DNA of 64,000 nt, from the NCBI RefSeq assembly GCF_001436735.1, contig NZ_AYZE01000014.1, forward strand, positions 1,409 to 65,408. Reading direction: 5' to 3'. Source of the stretch: Liquorilactobacillus cacaonum DSM 21116 (GTDB lineage Bacteria; Bacillota; Bacilli; Lactobacillales; Lactobacillaceae). Positions 37,241 to 45,969 of this stretch are shown here, piece by piece; position 1 is the stretch's first letter, and every line of letters starts with the position of its first letter. The translations under genes and the position numbers were made by a program. The notes below the pieces were generated by a model. That model saw only the letters and a program-made list of their open reading frames with translations. It was not told where the DNA came from and ran no database searches.

Positions 37241-37847
37241 TTTAATATATATGGAAGGAATTTTTCCGGGTACAAGAGAAGAGTTATTAAATAAGGTTAA
37301 AAAGAGTGTTAGTGAAAGACGTTATCAACATATTTTAGGTGTTGAAAAAGCAGCTGTTAAAATTGCAAAAAAAAATGGATATGACTGCGAAAAGGCTAGT
37401 ATTGCTGCGTTAGTACATGATTATGCGAAAGAACGTAGCAATGAAGAATTTAAACAAAAAATTTTGGATGATAATCTTGATGAGGATTTGTTAAATTGGA
37501 ATAATTTTATTTGGCATGGTGTTGTCGGTGCGGAGATTATTAAAGAACAATTACAGATTACTGATGAAGAAATTTTAAATGCAGTTAGAAGACATACTGT
37601 GGGTGCGGTTGAGATGACATTGTTAGATAAGATAATTTATGTAGCTGATTTTGTTGAACAAGGTCGAACCTTTCCTGATGTTGAAATTGCTCGCGTGTTA
37701 GCTTATAGTGATTTGAACGTTGCTGTAGGGTTTGAGGCAAAACATACACTTGAATACTTAATTTCTAGCAGTAGCTTGGTTTATCCAGAAGCAATTTTAG
37801 CCTATAACAAGTGGGTCGTAAATAAAGGAGAATTTAATGCAAAGTAA
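37233..37847 (+). CDS. yqeK: HD-domain phosphohydrolase YqeK
   Basis: A 204-residue HD-superfamily protein of the YqeK family, shown elsewhere to hydrolyse Ap4A symmetrically to ADP. Metal-binding residues: His in RYQHILGVEKAA, the HD pair in ALVHDYAKE, later His in WHGVVGAE and RRHTVG, and Asp in VADFVEQGR. The start is probably the TTG at 37233, eight bases after AAGAAGG; the next ATG at 37251 has no ribosome binding site. It overlaps nadD by eight bases and rsfS by eleven. Confidence 0.93.
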   Translation: MNNLIYMEGIFPGTREELLNKVKKSVSERRYQHILGVEKAAVKIAKKNGYDCEKASIAALVHDYAKERSNEEFKQKILDDNLDEDLLNWNNFIWHGVVGAEIIKEQLQITDEEILNAVRRHTVGAVEMTLLDKIIYVADFVEQGRTFPDVEIARVLAYSDLNVAVGFEAKHTLEYLISSSSLVYPEAILAYNKWVVNKGEFNAK

Positions 37848-38193
37848 AGATATTTTAAAAATTGTGGTTGAAGCAGCAGATAACAAACGTGCTGAAGATA
37901 TTGTAGCCTTGGATGTTAGCAAAATAAGTTATTTAGCTGATTATTTTGTGATCATGCAAGCGGACTCGGAGAGGCAAGTCAAAGCAATTGTTGATAATAT
38001 TGAAGAAGAGGTCGAAAAATCTGGAATTTCTATTAAACAAATTGAAGGGAAAAATAGTGGTAATTGGATTTTAATAGATTTAAGAGATATTGTTATCCAT
38101 GTGTTTAAGTCTGAAACGAGAGGATTCTACAATCTTGAGAAACTTTGGGCAGAAGCACCAATGGTTGAAGTGAATGATTGGATTACAGAATAA
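37837..38193 (+). CDS. rsfS: Ribosomal silencing factor RsfS
   Basis: A 118-residue Iojap/RsfS protein that binds L14 and blocks subunit joining when nutrients are low. Conserved features: ADYFVIMQADSERQVKAI (residues 29-46) and the C-terminal GNWILIDLRDIVIHVF. An AAAGGAG ribosome binding site lies within the end of yqeK. The stop overlaps the next start (TAATG). Confidence 0.95.
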   Translation: MQSKDILKIVVEAADNKRAEDIVALDVSKISYLADYFVIMQADSERQVKAIVDNIEEEVEKSGISIKQIEGKNSGNWILIDLRDIVIHVFKSETRGFYNLEKLWAEAPMVEVNDWITE

Positions 38194-38930
38194 TGATTTA
38201 TTCAATCTTTGCACAAGTTTATGATGAATTAATGGATACTGAGGTCTATGAAAATTGGCTGACATTTGTAAATAACAATGCTTATAGTGGCAAAAAATTA
38301 CTTGATTTGGCTTGTGGAGCAGGACAACTGGCAGTAATGTTGGCCAAAGAAGGATACCAAGTGACAGGTGTTGATTTGTCCTCAGAAATGTTAGCTTTAG
38401 CTGATGAAAGGGCTCGTGAAGATGATACAAAAATCGAATTGGTTCAGGCTAATATGACTGATTTAACAGGACTAGATCAATTTGATGTTGTAACATGTGG
38501 GCTTGATTCACTATGCTATTTAGCTAATCAAGAAGAGTTAGCTAATGCTTTTAGGCAAGTTTTTTTACACTTGAATCAAGGTGGAACATTTATTTTCGAT
38601 GTGATTTCCCCATATCAGACAGATGTGATTTATCCAGGATATATGTATAATGATACTAATGAAAAACGTGCATTTGTATGGGAGAGTTTTGAAGGGCAGG
38701 AACCGCATAGTGTTGTCCATGATTTGACATTCTTTATTGCAAAAGATGAAGAGAATAATTTATTTCAACGCTACGAAGAAACTCATATGGAACGGACGTA
38801 TGAATTAAAAAAATATCTAGAACTATTAACTAAAGTAGGATTTAAAAAGATTAGAGCAAGTTCGGAATATGGAAATAATGAGATTGATGAAAAATCAACT
38901 CGTTTCTTTTTTGTTTGCCAAAAATTATAA
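38193..38930 (+). CDS. Class I SAM-dependent methyltransferase (YqeM-like)
   Basis: A 245-residue methyltransferase (MIYSIFAQVYDELMD...) with motif I LLDLACGAGQLAVML (near residue 37), motif post-I GVDLSSEM and FDVVTCGLDSLCYL. It corresponds in position and opening sequence to B. subtilis YqeM. Substrate unknown. It starts within the rsfS stop codon (TAATG); the TTG 15 bases upstream in the same frame was rejected for lack of a ribosome binding site. Confidence 0.88.
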   Translation: MIYSIFAQVYDELMDTEVYENWLTFVNNNAYSGKKLLDLACGAGQLAVMLAKEGYQVTGVDLSSEMLALADERAREDDTKIELVQANMTDLTGLDQFDVVTCGLDSLCYLANQEELANAFRQVFLHLNQGGTFIFDVISPYQTDVIYPGYMYNDTNEKRAFVWESFEGQEPHSVVHDLTFFIAKDEENNLFQRYEETHMERTYELKKYLELLTKVGFKKIRASSEYGNNEIDEKSTRFFFVCQKL

Positions 38931-38942
38931 GGAGGTATAAAT

Positions 38943-40085
38943 ATGGATGTTGTGGGGATAATAGCTGAATATAATCCATTTCACAATGGCCACTTATACC
39001 AACTAAATGTTGTTAAGAAAAAATTTCCAAAAGCAACTATTATTGTTGTAATGAGTGGGAATTTCCTTGAAAGAGGGGAGCCAGCGATTCTTGACAAGTG
39101 GACAAGGGCTAGAGAAGCTATATTGAATGGAGTTAACTTAGTTATTGAACTACCTGTTGGTTTTTGTGTACAGCCTGCCGATAGATTTGCACTTGGAGCA
39201 ATGAGAATCTTAAGAGATTTAGGAGTTACCAAACTAGTATTTGGTGCCGAACATGCATCTTATGATTTTTCAAGGTTAGCAGATCTTACTGGGACGATTC
39301 ATGGTGATTTTTCTATTTATAATGAATCATACGCAAAAGCATATCAAAGAATTGTGACGCAGGAAACAGGATTAGATATATCCAATCCTAATGATTTGCT
39401 AGGTTTATCATATGCAAAAGCAAATCTTTTGCTTGGGAATTTTTTGAATCTTTACCCAATTCAACGACAAGCTGCTGCGTATCACGATCAGAATCTCCCA
39501 AAGGATTCAACAATTGCCAGTGCTTCAGCAATTCGTAGTGGAATTTTTACAAAGAAAGCAGATATTAGCAAGTATGTACCAAAAGAAACTCTTGAAGATA
39601 TTAAAAACAACTTAAGCCTTAGCTGGCAAGATTTTTGGCCAATGTTACGTTATCGTATTTCTACAAGTAGTATTGAAGAATTAGCCCAAATATATGCGAT
39701 GAATGAGGGCTTAGAGTACAGAATAAAATCAAAGTTGGAAAGATTAGGACCTAAGGCTACTTTTGAGGAATGGATTAGTAGTGTTAAGTCGAAGAGATAC
39801 ACTTATACGCATTTATCAAGAATAGCGATTATGATTTTATTACATGTAAAAAATTCTGACATTGAGGTCATTGAACAGTTTCCGTATATAAGAGTACTAG
39901 GATTTGATGAAACAGGGAAAGCTCATTTGAATAATATAAAAAAAGCAATTGAGTTCCCAATTATTGCAAAAGTGTCCCAAAAGATAGTTAAGAATAAATT
40001 GGAATTAGACCATCAAGCGGGGTTAGTATACGAGCAATTCAATGGTTCTCGCCAAGAATATGGTAGAATTCCTTTTAGACGATAG
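38943..40085 (+). CDS. tmcAL: tRNA(Met) cytidine acetate ligase
   Basis: Forms N4-acetylcytidine at the wobble base of elongator tRNA-Met, using acetate and ATP; found in Firmicutes (formerly YlbM). The 380-residue protein starts MDVVGIIAEYNPFHNGHLYQL with the nucleotidyltransferase HNGH, followed by VVMSGNFLERGEPAI and SASAIRSGIF. AAGGAGG precedes the ATG. It is the last gene of the yqeG-led operon; a consensus promoter for yceD follows. Confidence 0.94.
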   Translation: MDVVGIIAEYNPFHNGHLYQLNVVKKKFPKATIIVVMSGNFLERGEPAILDKWTRAREAILNGVNLVIELPVGFCVQPADRFALGAMRILRDLGVTKLVFGAEHASYDFSRLADLTGTIHGDFSIYNESYAKAYQRIVTQETGLDISNPNDLLGLSYAKANLLLGNFLNLYPIQRQAAAYHDQNLPKDSTIASASAIRSGIFTKKADISKYVPKETLEDIKNNLSLSWQDFWPMLRYRISTSSIEELAQIYAMNEGLEYRIKSKLERLGPKATFEEWISSVKSKRYTYTHLSRIAIMILLHVKNSDIEVIEQFPYIRVLGFDETGKAHLNNIKKAIEFPIIAKVSQKIVKNKLELDHQAGLVYEQFNGSRQEYGRIPFRR

Positions 40086-40108
40086 ATAGTGGTGTCAAGG
40101 AAAAAACA

Positions 40109-40137
40109 TTGACAATGTATATTAGTACAGGTATAAT
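40109..40137 (+). promoter_or_regulatory. Consensus sigma-A promoter of yceD-rpmF
   Basis: TTGACA (40109-40114), 17-base spacer, TATAAT (40132-40137): a perfect match to the sigma-A consensus, 30 bases ahead of the yceD start. Confidence 0.93.
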
Positions 40138-40167
40138 CAAGTTTGTTGCATTAGGAGGAAGTATAGA

Positions 40168-40710
40168 ATGAAATGGTCTTTGAATGAACTGGGTCAAATT
40201 GGTTCAATTCCTTTTCAGTTTGATGAGGTAGTAGAAGTTGCTGAATCAATTGTTAACCGAAATAGTGAGATCATTGAGATTTCTCCAGCACATGTTAGCG
40301 GCTTTTTCGTGGTAGATAGTTTAGGATTACTTGGTTCATTCAAAGTGAATGTTGAAGTTACTTTACCGTCTACTAGGTCTCTGAAGCAAGTAAAAGTCCC
40401 CCTTGATTTTGAGGTGAGCGAGTATTATGTTAGTCACAGAACGCAGGATTTAACTAGGTTTGACGCTAACGACGTTGTAATTATTTTGGAGGACGATATA
40501 TTTGATCTTAACCAAGCTGTTGAGGATAATATATTATTACAGATTCCAACAAAGGTGTTAACGTCAGAAGAAAAAACTGACATAGGTTTGCCTCAAGGTA
40601 AAGATTGGGAAGTTTTGGACGATAGTCGCATTAATTTAAGTCAAAAAAGCAAGGATACTGTTGATCCACGTTTAGCAAAGCTAAAAGATTTTTTTAAAGA
40701 AGATAATTAG
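40168..40710 (+). CDS. yceD: YceD family protein (DUF177)
   Basis: A 180-residue protein of the YceD/DUF177 family, which lies beside rpmF across bacteria and is implicated in 23S rRNA accumulation. The family pattern is seen in VDSLGLLGSFKVNVEVTLPSTRSLKQVKVPLDF and the C-terminal DPRLAKLKDFFKEDN. The zinc-type Cys motif found in some members is absent. AGGAGG precedes the ATG. Driven by the perfect promoter upstream. Confidence 0.92.
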   Translation: MKWSLNELGQIGSIPFQFDEVVEVAESIVNRNSEIIEISPAHVSGFFVVDSLGLLGSFKVNVEVTLPSTRSLKQVKVPLDFEVSEYYVSHRTQDLTRFDANDVVIILEDDIFDLNQAVEDNILLQIPTKVLTSEEKTDIGLPQGKDWEVLDDSRINLSQKSKDTVDPRLAKLKDFFKEDN

Positions 40711-40797
40711 TCTTTTGTTATTGCAAAATCAGTGAATTAAAAGTACAATTCTTTTTGTTGATTAATTTTATAAATTTTGAAGGAGGTGGCTGTTAAG

Positions 40798-40974
40798 ATG
40801 GCTGTACCAGCACGTAAAACATCAAAAACACGTAAGAGATTACGCCGTACACATTATAAGTTACAAGTACCAGGTATGAGCGCATGCCCTAATTGTGGTG
40901 AATTGAGAAAATCTCATCATGTATGCCCAAGTTGTGGGTTCTACGGTGATAAGGAAGTTGTAAAGGTTGATTAA
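40798..40974 (+). CDS. rpmF: 50S ribosomal protein L32, zinc-ribbon form
   Basis: A 58-residue protein, [21 protein letters not shown] then a four-Cys zinc ribbon (CPNCGE ... CPSCG). This is the zinc-binding (C+) paralogue type; no C- copy is seen nearby. The GGAGGTGG ribosome binding site at 40782-40789 supports the ATG at 40798; the upstream in-frame codons encode the ribosome binding site and are not part of the gene. Two terminators follow. Confidence 0.96.
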   Translation: MAVPARKTSKTRKRLRRTHYKLQVPGMSACPNCGELRKSHHVCPSCGFYGDKEVVKVD

Positions 40975-40979
40975 TAAAC

Positions 40980-41014
40980 GAGATTAGGGACCATGGCCCT
41001 TATTTCTTTTTTTA
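40980..41014 (+). terminator. Rho-independent terminator of rpmF
   Basis: GATTAGGG pairs with CCCTTATTTC-side bases around CCATGG, followed by seven T residues. Confidence 0.82.
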
Positions 41015-41021
41015 ATAAATT

Positions 41022-41063
41022 GCACATCCCATGCTAATTTGAGCAAGGGGTGTTTTTTTTTTT
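41022..41063 (+). terminator. Second terminator after rpmF
   Basis: ACATCCC pairs with GGGGTGT (one G-T pair), followed by eleven or more T residues. It lies just behind the first terminator and 77 bases before ysxC. Confidence 0.7.
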
Positions 41064-41139
41064 AAAATTGTTGGTTATTTCTGGAGAGATACTTACAAAA
41101 TATGATAAAATTTATCAAGATGAGAAAGGAATATATCAG

Positions 41140-41754
41140 ATGAAAGTTCATAATGTAAGCTTAAAGATAAGTGCTGTAAGACCGGAACAATATCCAGATG
41201 AGGGTTATCCGGAGATTGGATTGGTTGGAAGATCAAATGTTGGCAAATCATCATTAATAAACAGACTGATTAACCGTAAAAGTTATGCGCGTACCTCAAG
41301 TCAACCTGGTAAAACACAAACTTTAAACTTTTATGATGTTGAGTCTATGCTTTATCTAGTTGATGTTCCTGGATATGGTTATGCAAAAGTTTCAAAAGCA
41401 GAACGTGAAAAATGGGGGCGAATGATTGAAACATATTTAACGCAACGTGAAACATTACGTGGTGTTGTTTCTTTAATTGATGCTCGCCATGAACCCACTG
41501 AGTTGGATGTGCAGATGGTTGAATTTTTACATTATTATGAGTTGCCGATTTTGGTGGTTGCAACGAAGATAGATAAAGTTTCAAGAAGTAAGTGGAATAA
41601 AGTAGAAAAAGATATTAAGAAGAAAATAAAAATAGAGGAACAAGATGAGCTGATTTTATTTTCTGCCACTGAAAAAATTGGTGAAGAAGAAGTTTGGAAT
41701 TGGATAGAAAAAAGAACAAAAATTACGGAGGGAGTACAAGATAATGGAATTTAA
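41140..41754 (+). CDS. ysxC: Ribosome biogenesis GTPase YsxC/EngB
   Basis: Essential GTPase for 50S assembly, 204 residues. Motifs: G1 [10 protein letters not shown] (near residue 29), G2 [11 protein letters not shown]3 [10 protein letters not shown] and G4 ATKIDK, G5 SATE. The ATG at 41140, eight bases after AAAGGA, gives the family's opening [19 protein letters not shown]; an in-frame ATG 90 bases upstream lies inside the preceding terminator and was rejected. It overlaps the MazG-like gene by eleven bases. Confidence 0.95.
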   Translation: MKVHNVSLKISAVRPEQYPDEGYPEIGLVGRSNVGKSSLINRLINRKSYARTSSQPGKTQTLNFYDVESMLYLVDVPGYGYAKVSKAEREKWGRMIETYLTQRETLRGVVSLIDARHEPTELDVQMVEFLHYYELPILVVATKIDKVSRSKWNKVEKDIKKKIKIEEQDELILFSATEKIGEEEVWNWIEKRTKITEGVQDNGI

Positions 41755-42043
41755 TGAATATCAAGATGCTGCTACACGTACCTTATATGGAAATGAGCAG
41801 GTGTTAACAAATTGTGCTCTTGGTTTGGCAGGAGAGAGTGGTCAATTAATTGATTTAATAAAGAACTATACTTTTAAAGGAAAAGATCTTGATCGTGAGG
41901 AAATGATTCACGAAATGGGTGATGTTTTATGGTATTTATCCCAGATTGCTGCATGGGCCAATATTAAATTTGACGAGATTGCTAAAGACAATATTGAAAC
42001 ACTTAATAAAAGATACCCTCATGGATTTGCACAAGATAAATGA
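41744..42043 (+). CDS. MazG-like nucleotide pyrophosphohydrolase
   Basis: A 99-residue single MazG-fold protein. The second metal motif ExxD is intact (Glu57-MG-Asp60 in [10 protein letters not shown]). The first, normally ExxE in the GE-x-GE-x-x-D context, reads Glu31-SG-Gln34 (AGESGQLID), so one magnesium ligand is changed to Gln. The fold and trailing Asp37 are kept. Relatives hydrolyse non-canonical or excess dNTPs; activity here is uncertain. It is translationally coupled to ysxC. Confidence 0.85.
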   Translation: MEFNEYQDAATRTLYGNEQVLTNCALGLAGESGQLIDLIKNYTFKGKDLDREEMIHEMGDVLWYLSQIAAWANIKFDEIAKDNIETLNKRYPHGFAQDK

Positions 42044-42077
42044 TTATGTGAGTTAGTCAAGTTAGGAGTGATAGAGG

Positions 42078-43151
42078 ATGATCAAGCCCAAAAAGTTGGA
42101 ACAAGGTGATCAAGTTGCAATTGTTAGTCTTTCAAGTGGAATATTGGGTGAATCCTCTGTTTTTCATCAAAGACAACTTGGTGACCAACGTTTGCGCGAA
42201 TTAGGATTAGAACCTGTTTATATGAAAAATACGCTAAAAGGAGTCAGTTACCTAAGTGAACACCCTGAGGCACGTGCAGCAGATTTAAAAGAAGCTTTTT
42301 TGAATGACGATATCCATGGAATCTTCTGCGCTATCGGAGGAGATGATACATATCGGCTGCTACCTTATTTACTTGAAGACTCAGATTTCATAGACGCAGT
42401 TCAAAAAAACCCCAAATTATTTTCAGGCTTTTCAGATACTACGATTAATCATTTAATGTTTTACAAACTCAAGTTACAAACATTTTATGGGCCTAATTTT
42501 CTGAATGATTTAGCAGAACTTGATAAAACAATGATTCCATATACTAGTGCAACACTTCAAAATTATTTTAAGAATGAAAAGAATATCGAAATCAAGTCAA
42601 GTAAGTTATGGTATGAAGAGAGAATCGATTTTTCCAAAAAAGCACTTAAAACACCACGAATGAGTCATATAGAGGAAAAAGGATTTGAAGTTTTAAATGG
42701 TTACGGAAGCATAACGGGTAAGTTATTGGGTGGATGTTTAGATAGCTTAAATGATATTTTGACTAGTTCTCGATATCCTGATGAGCGAGACATTTGTTTC
42801 AAATATGGAATCTTTCCGGAAGTCAGTGAATGGAAAAGTAAAATATTATTTATTGAGACTTGTGAGTTAAAACCATCTCCAGCTGAATTTGCTGAAATGC
42901 TCAATAATTTAGCCAAATATGGAATTTTTGATGTAGTCAAAGCTATTATTGTCGGTAAACCACAAGATAATGTTTACTATGCAGAATATAAAATGGAACT
43001 ATTAACTATCTCAAGAAACTACGATATACCTATTTTACTAAATATTAATTTTGGTCATGCATACCCGCGCACAATTATACCGTATGGTTGCGAGGTCAAA
43101 ATTGATTTTGACAATAAAAATTTAACAGTTACTGATAACATGTTAGTGTAA
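42078..43151 (+). CDS. S66-family LD-carboxypeptidase / MccF-like peptidase
   Basis: A 357-residue serine peptidase of family S66, which contains murein tetrapeptide LD-carboxypeptidase (LdcA) and microcin C immunity protein MccF. The nucleophile Ser is in FSGFSDTTINH (near residue 115), IGGDDTYRLLPYL precedes it, and the catalytic Glu/His are likely in the LFIETCE and NFGHAYPR segments. No signal peptide, so cytoplasmic. The insertion pattern is closer to MccF-like members than to short LdcA. Ribosome binding site TTAGGAG. Confidence 0.87.
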   Translation: MIKPKKLEQGDQVAIVSLSSGILGESSVFHQRQLGDQRLRELGLEPVYMKNTLKGVSYLSEHPEARAADLKEAFLNDDIHGIFCAIGGDDTYRLLPYLLEDSDFIDAVQKNPKLFSGFSDTTINHLMFYKLKLQTFYGPNFLNDLAELDKTMIPYTSATLQNYFKNEKNIEIKSSKLWYEERIDFSKKALKTPRMSHIEEKGFEVLNGYGSITGKLLGGCLDSLNDILTSSRYPDERDICFKYGIFPEVSEWKSKILFIETCELKPSPAEFAEMLNNLAKYGIFDVVKAIIVGKPQDNVYYAEYKMELLTISRNYDIPILLNINFGHAYPRTIIPYGCEVKIDFDNKNLTVTDNMLV

Positions 43152-43170
43152 TGGGAAGGCAAACATCAAA

Positions 43171-43205
43171 GGGGTTAGGTCAAATATAATTTTTGACCTA
43201 ACCCC
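43171..43205. terminator. Hairpin between convergent genes, candidate bidirectional terminator
   Basis: A 14-bp perfect stem, GGGGTTAGGTCAAA (43171-43184) with TTTGACCTAACCCC (43192-43205). Neither side has a proper T run (only TTT on the minus strand), so termination is likely but not textbook. Confidence 0.55.
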
Positions 43206-43256
43206 TATTAGCTTATGGTTTTTTTAAAATAAAGTACACATCAAAAAGAAGAAAAA

Positions 43257-43394
43257 TTAATTTTCTTCTTTTTCTTTATCAGCATTATCTTCTTCTTTTT
43301 TTGGTTTTTGAGTTTTTTTGGGTTGTTTCGGATCTACTGCAAATTTGTCAAATAGTTCATCTAATTTTGTTTGGCGATTAATTGTAAGTCCCAT
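43257..43394 (-). CDS. Small conserved-looking 45-residue protein
   Basis: A 45-codon gene with an AAAGGAG ribosome binding site, ATG and TAA. The product has an N-terminal helix (MGLTINRQTKLDELFDKFAV) and a very charged tail (KKTQKPKKEEDNADKEKEEN) of alternating Lys and Glu. The opening resembles small uncharacterised proteins of streptococci and lactobacilli (MGLTF-K-x-D-x-L-...-F), but I cannot name a family with certainty. It is transcribed away from the glnP-like gene and towards the 43171-43205 hairpin. Function unknown. Confidence 0.72.
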   Translation of the reverse strand: MGLTINRQTKLDELFDKFAVDPKQPKKTQKPKKEEDNADKEKEEN

Positions 43395-43479
43395 AGTGAA
43401 ATACTCCTTTATAGATAATATTAATTATTAGGATATCAGTTTGTTCAACAAAATTCAACAATAAATATTATTGCATATT

Positions 43480-43516
43480 TTATGTTTTATTCATTTTTTT
43501 AGTGAATAAAACATAA
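43480..43516. promoter_or_regulatory. Perfect AT-rich palindrome upstream of the amino acid ABC transporter
   Basis: 14-base arms (43480-43493 and 43503-43516, core ATGTTTTATTCA) separated by nine bases. It lies about 20 bases ahead of TATAAT (43535-43540), the likely -10 of the transporter operon, and between that operon and the divergent 45-residue gene. The sequence does not match the GlnR box (TGTNAN7TNACA). It may be an operator for an unidentified regulator. Confidence 0.5.
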
Positions 43517-43598
43517 TTTTTGTGACATATGTTGTATAATAATTCCTTTTGTTGTATAGTTTACATCGTTGGGTTAGAAAAGGTGAGGGAGATATTAA

Positions 43599-45059
43599 AT
43601 GAAAATTAAGAATATTGGAATTATTTTTGTTATTGTTACAATACTATTACTAATTCCTTTTACTAAAGTAAATGCTGCAAGTGATGGCTATTTGCAAAAA
43701 GTTAAGGATAAAGGGACATTAGTTGTTGGAACAAGTGCCGATTATCCACCCTATGAATTTACTGTTAAGCAAAGTGGAAAAACAGAATACGTAGGTTTGG
43801 ATATTGAGATTGCAAAACAATTTGCAAAAGATTTGGGTGTAAAACTTGAAATCAAGAACATGAACTTTGATTCGTTACTTGTTGCTTTAGAAACGCATAA
43901 AGTTGATGCTGTTATCTCAGGAATGAATCCGACACCGGAGCGTCAGAAAAGTGTTGATTTTTCGAATATCTATTATCGTGGTAAACAATATATGTTAATT
44001 GAGAAAAAAGATAAATCACTGTATAAGAATATTCATAGTTTTAAGAATAAAACGATTGGTGCACAAACAGGTTCATTACAATATGATCTTGTTAAAAATC
44101 AGATGAAAAATAATCAAGTTAAGGGACTTGCGAAGTTAAATGATTTGGTAATTGCACTTCAGTCAGGCAAGGTTAATGCTGTTGCAATGGAGGAAGCAAC
44201 TGCTAAAGCATTTGCAAAAAACAATAGTTCCTTAGAGGTTATTAATCCAAACTTTAATGTTGATTCAAGTCAAACTGGTTCAGCAATTGCATTTCCAAAA
44301 GGCGCGAAAAGTCTTGTCAAAGTAGCAGACAAAACAATTAAGAAAATTCAACAAAAAGACTTGATAAATAAAGAATATATTCCATTGGCTGGGAAATATA
44401 TGACTAATAACTCAAAGCAAAATTCAATGTGGAACTATTGGTCATACTTCGCCAAGGGAATTGAATATACTTTGATAATCACAGTTGTCTCAGTTTTCTT
44501 TGGCTTTCTCTTGGGTGTTTTGTTAGCACTTTTACGTTTATCAAAGGGAAAATTTCAAAGGGCAATAGCTATTACGTACATTGAATTTATTAGGGGAACA
44601 CCGCTAATGGTTCAGGTGATGTTTGTATACTTTGGTATAGGTGCATTAGTTCAATCATTACCAGCTCTTCTGGCTGGAATAATAGCTGTCTCACTAAACT
44701 CAGCTGCTTACGTTGCAGAAGTTATCCGTTCAGGAATTGAGTCAATTCCAAAAGGGCAAACAGAAGCAGCGAGGAGCCTGGGAATGTCACAGACAATAAC
44801 TTATAGATATGTTATTATTCCACAAGCTTTGAAGAATATTTGGCCAGCACTAGGTAATGAATTTATCACTTTGATTAAAGAAAGTTCAATTGTCTCAATA
44901 ATTGGTGTTGGTGATTTGATGTATCAAATGCAACTTGTTCAGTCAGCAACATACAAGGGTGTTTTTCCCATTTTTATTACAATGGTCATATATTTTGTAA
45001 TGACATTTGGTCTTTCAAAAATTTTGGGATATTTTGAAGGGAGGATGAAACATGCCTAA
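43599..45059 (+). CDS. Amino acid ABC transporter, binding protein fused to permease (glutamine type)
   Basis: A 486-residue fusion. A signal peptide (residues 1-26, ending KVNAAS) is followed by a type-3 solute-binding domain (about 30-270: [44 protein letters not shown]) and then a permease domain with about five membrane segments (285-480), including [25 protein letters not shown], the EAA loop that contacts the ATPase. This single-binding-domain GlnPH layout is common in lactobacilli; L. lactis GlnP carries two such domains. Glutamine or another polar amino acid is the likely substrate. The next gene overlaps by eight bases. Confidence 0.92.
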   Translation: MKIKNIGIIFVIVTILLLIPFTKVNAASDGYLQKVKDKGTLVVGTSADYPPYEFTVKQSGKTEYVGLDIEIAKQFAKDLGVKLEIKNMNFDSLLVALETHKVDAVISGMNPTPERQKSVDFSNIYYRGKQYMLIEKKDKSLYKNIHSFKNKTIGAQTGSLQYDLVKNQMKNNQVKGLAKLNDLVIALQSGKVNAVAMEEATAKAFAKNNSSLEVINPNFNVDSSQTGSAIAFPKGAKSLVKVADKTIKKIQQKDLINKEYIPLAGKYMTNNSKQNSMWNYWSYFAKGIEYTLIITVVSVFFGFLLGVLLALLRLSKGKFQRAIAITYIEFIRGTPLMVQVMFVYFGIGALVQSLPALLAGIIAVSLNSAAYVAEVIRSGIESIPKGQTEAARSLGMSQTITYRYVIIPQALKNIWPALGNEFITLIKESSIVSIIGVGDLMYQMQLVQSATYKGVFPIFITMVIYFVMTFGLSKILGYFEGRMKHA

Positions 45060-45786
45060 TTTAATCGAAATTAAAAACTTAGAGAAGTCATTTGGAAAGA
45101 ATCAAGTTTTAAAAAATATTAATGAAGTTGTAGAAAAGGGACAAGTTATATGTGTGATTGGACCATCTGGCTCTGGTAAAAGTACTTTTTTAAGATGTTT
45201 GAATGTTTTAGAGAAACCAACAAAGGGACAGGTAATCTTTGAAAATCAGGATTTGACCAATATTTCGGAAACTGCTTTAAACAAATTGCGTGAGAGAATG
45301 GGAATGGTTTTTCAAAGTTTTAACCTTTTTCCCAATATGAATGTTTTGAATAATATTAAGCTTGCACCGTTAAAAGTTAAGATGATTTCTGAAATAGAAA
45401 CGACGAAGAAGGCGCATGAACTATTAGAACAAGTCGGGTTGGCAGATAAAGCTGAGCAGTTTCCTGCGAATCTTTCCGGTGGTCAACAACAACGTGTAGC
45501 AATTGCACGTGCACTTGCAATGAACCCAGAGGTTATGCTTTTTGATGAACCTACTTCGGCACTTGATCCGGAAATGGTTGGTGAAGTTCTTAAGGTTATG
45601 AAAGATTTAGCTGAATCTGGAATGACAATGATTGTTGTTACTCATGAAATGGGGTTTGCTAAAGAAGTTGCAAACCAAGTTTGGTTTATGGATGAAGGCT
45701 TTATTCAAGAAAAAGGGTCTCCAAATGAATTTTTTGTTAACCCGAAGACAAAAAGAGCTAAAGAATTTTTATCAAAAGTACTGTAA
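45052..45786 (+). CDS. glnQ: Amino acid ABC transporter ATP-binding protein
   Basis: A 244-residue polar amino acid ATPase. Walker [10 protein letters not shown] (near residue 35), Q-loop [10 protein letters not shown], signature [15 protein letters not shown], Walker [15 protein letters not shown] and switch His VTHEMGFA. It begins inside the glnP-like stop and together they form a complete importer. A weak hairpin follows. Confidence 0.94.
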   Translation: MPNLIEIKNLEKSFGKNQVLKNINEVVEKGQVICVIGPSGSGKSTFLRCLNVLEKPTKGQVIFENQDLTNISETALNKLRERMGMVFQSFNLFPNMNVLNNIKLAPLKVKMISEIETTKKAHELLEQVGLADKAEQFPANLSGGQQQRVAIARALAMNPEVMLFDEPTSALDPEMVGEVLKVMKDLAESGMTMIVVTHEMGFAKEVANQVWFMDEGFIQEKGSPNEFFVNPKTKRAKEFLSKVL

Positions 45787-45825
45787 ATTAGTAGTTTAAG
45801 AAGTAGCAATTAAGTAAAAATAGAA

Positions 45826-45862
45826 GACTAGGTCATGTTATAACTTTGATCTAGTCTATTTA
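45826..45862 (+). terminator. Weak terminator of the amino acid transporter operon
   Basis: GACTAGGTCA (45826-45835) pairs with TGATCTAGTC (45847-45856) with one G-T pair; only TATTTAT follows, so the T run is poor. Confidence 0.5.
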
Positions 45863-45969
45863 TGTGTTACAAGTCTATTTTAGAATTCAATATTATTCGT
45901 ATAAAGTTAATTAATGCTGTAATATAATAGAAGCAGAGAGTAGATATAGCAATTTGGAGGTGTAAATAA

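Noticed and set aside
41050-41139. In-frame ATG extension of ysxC
   Set aside because: The extension lies in the T tract of a terminator and has no ribosome binding site; the family starts at MKVHN.
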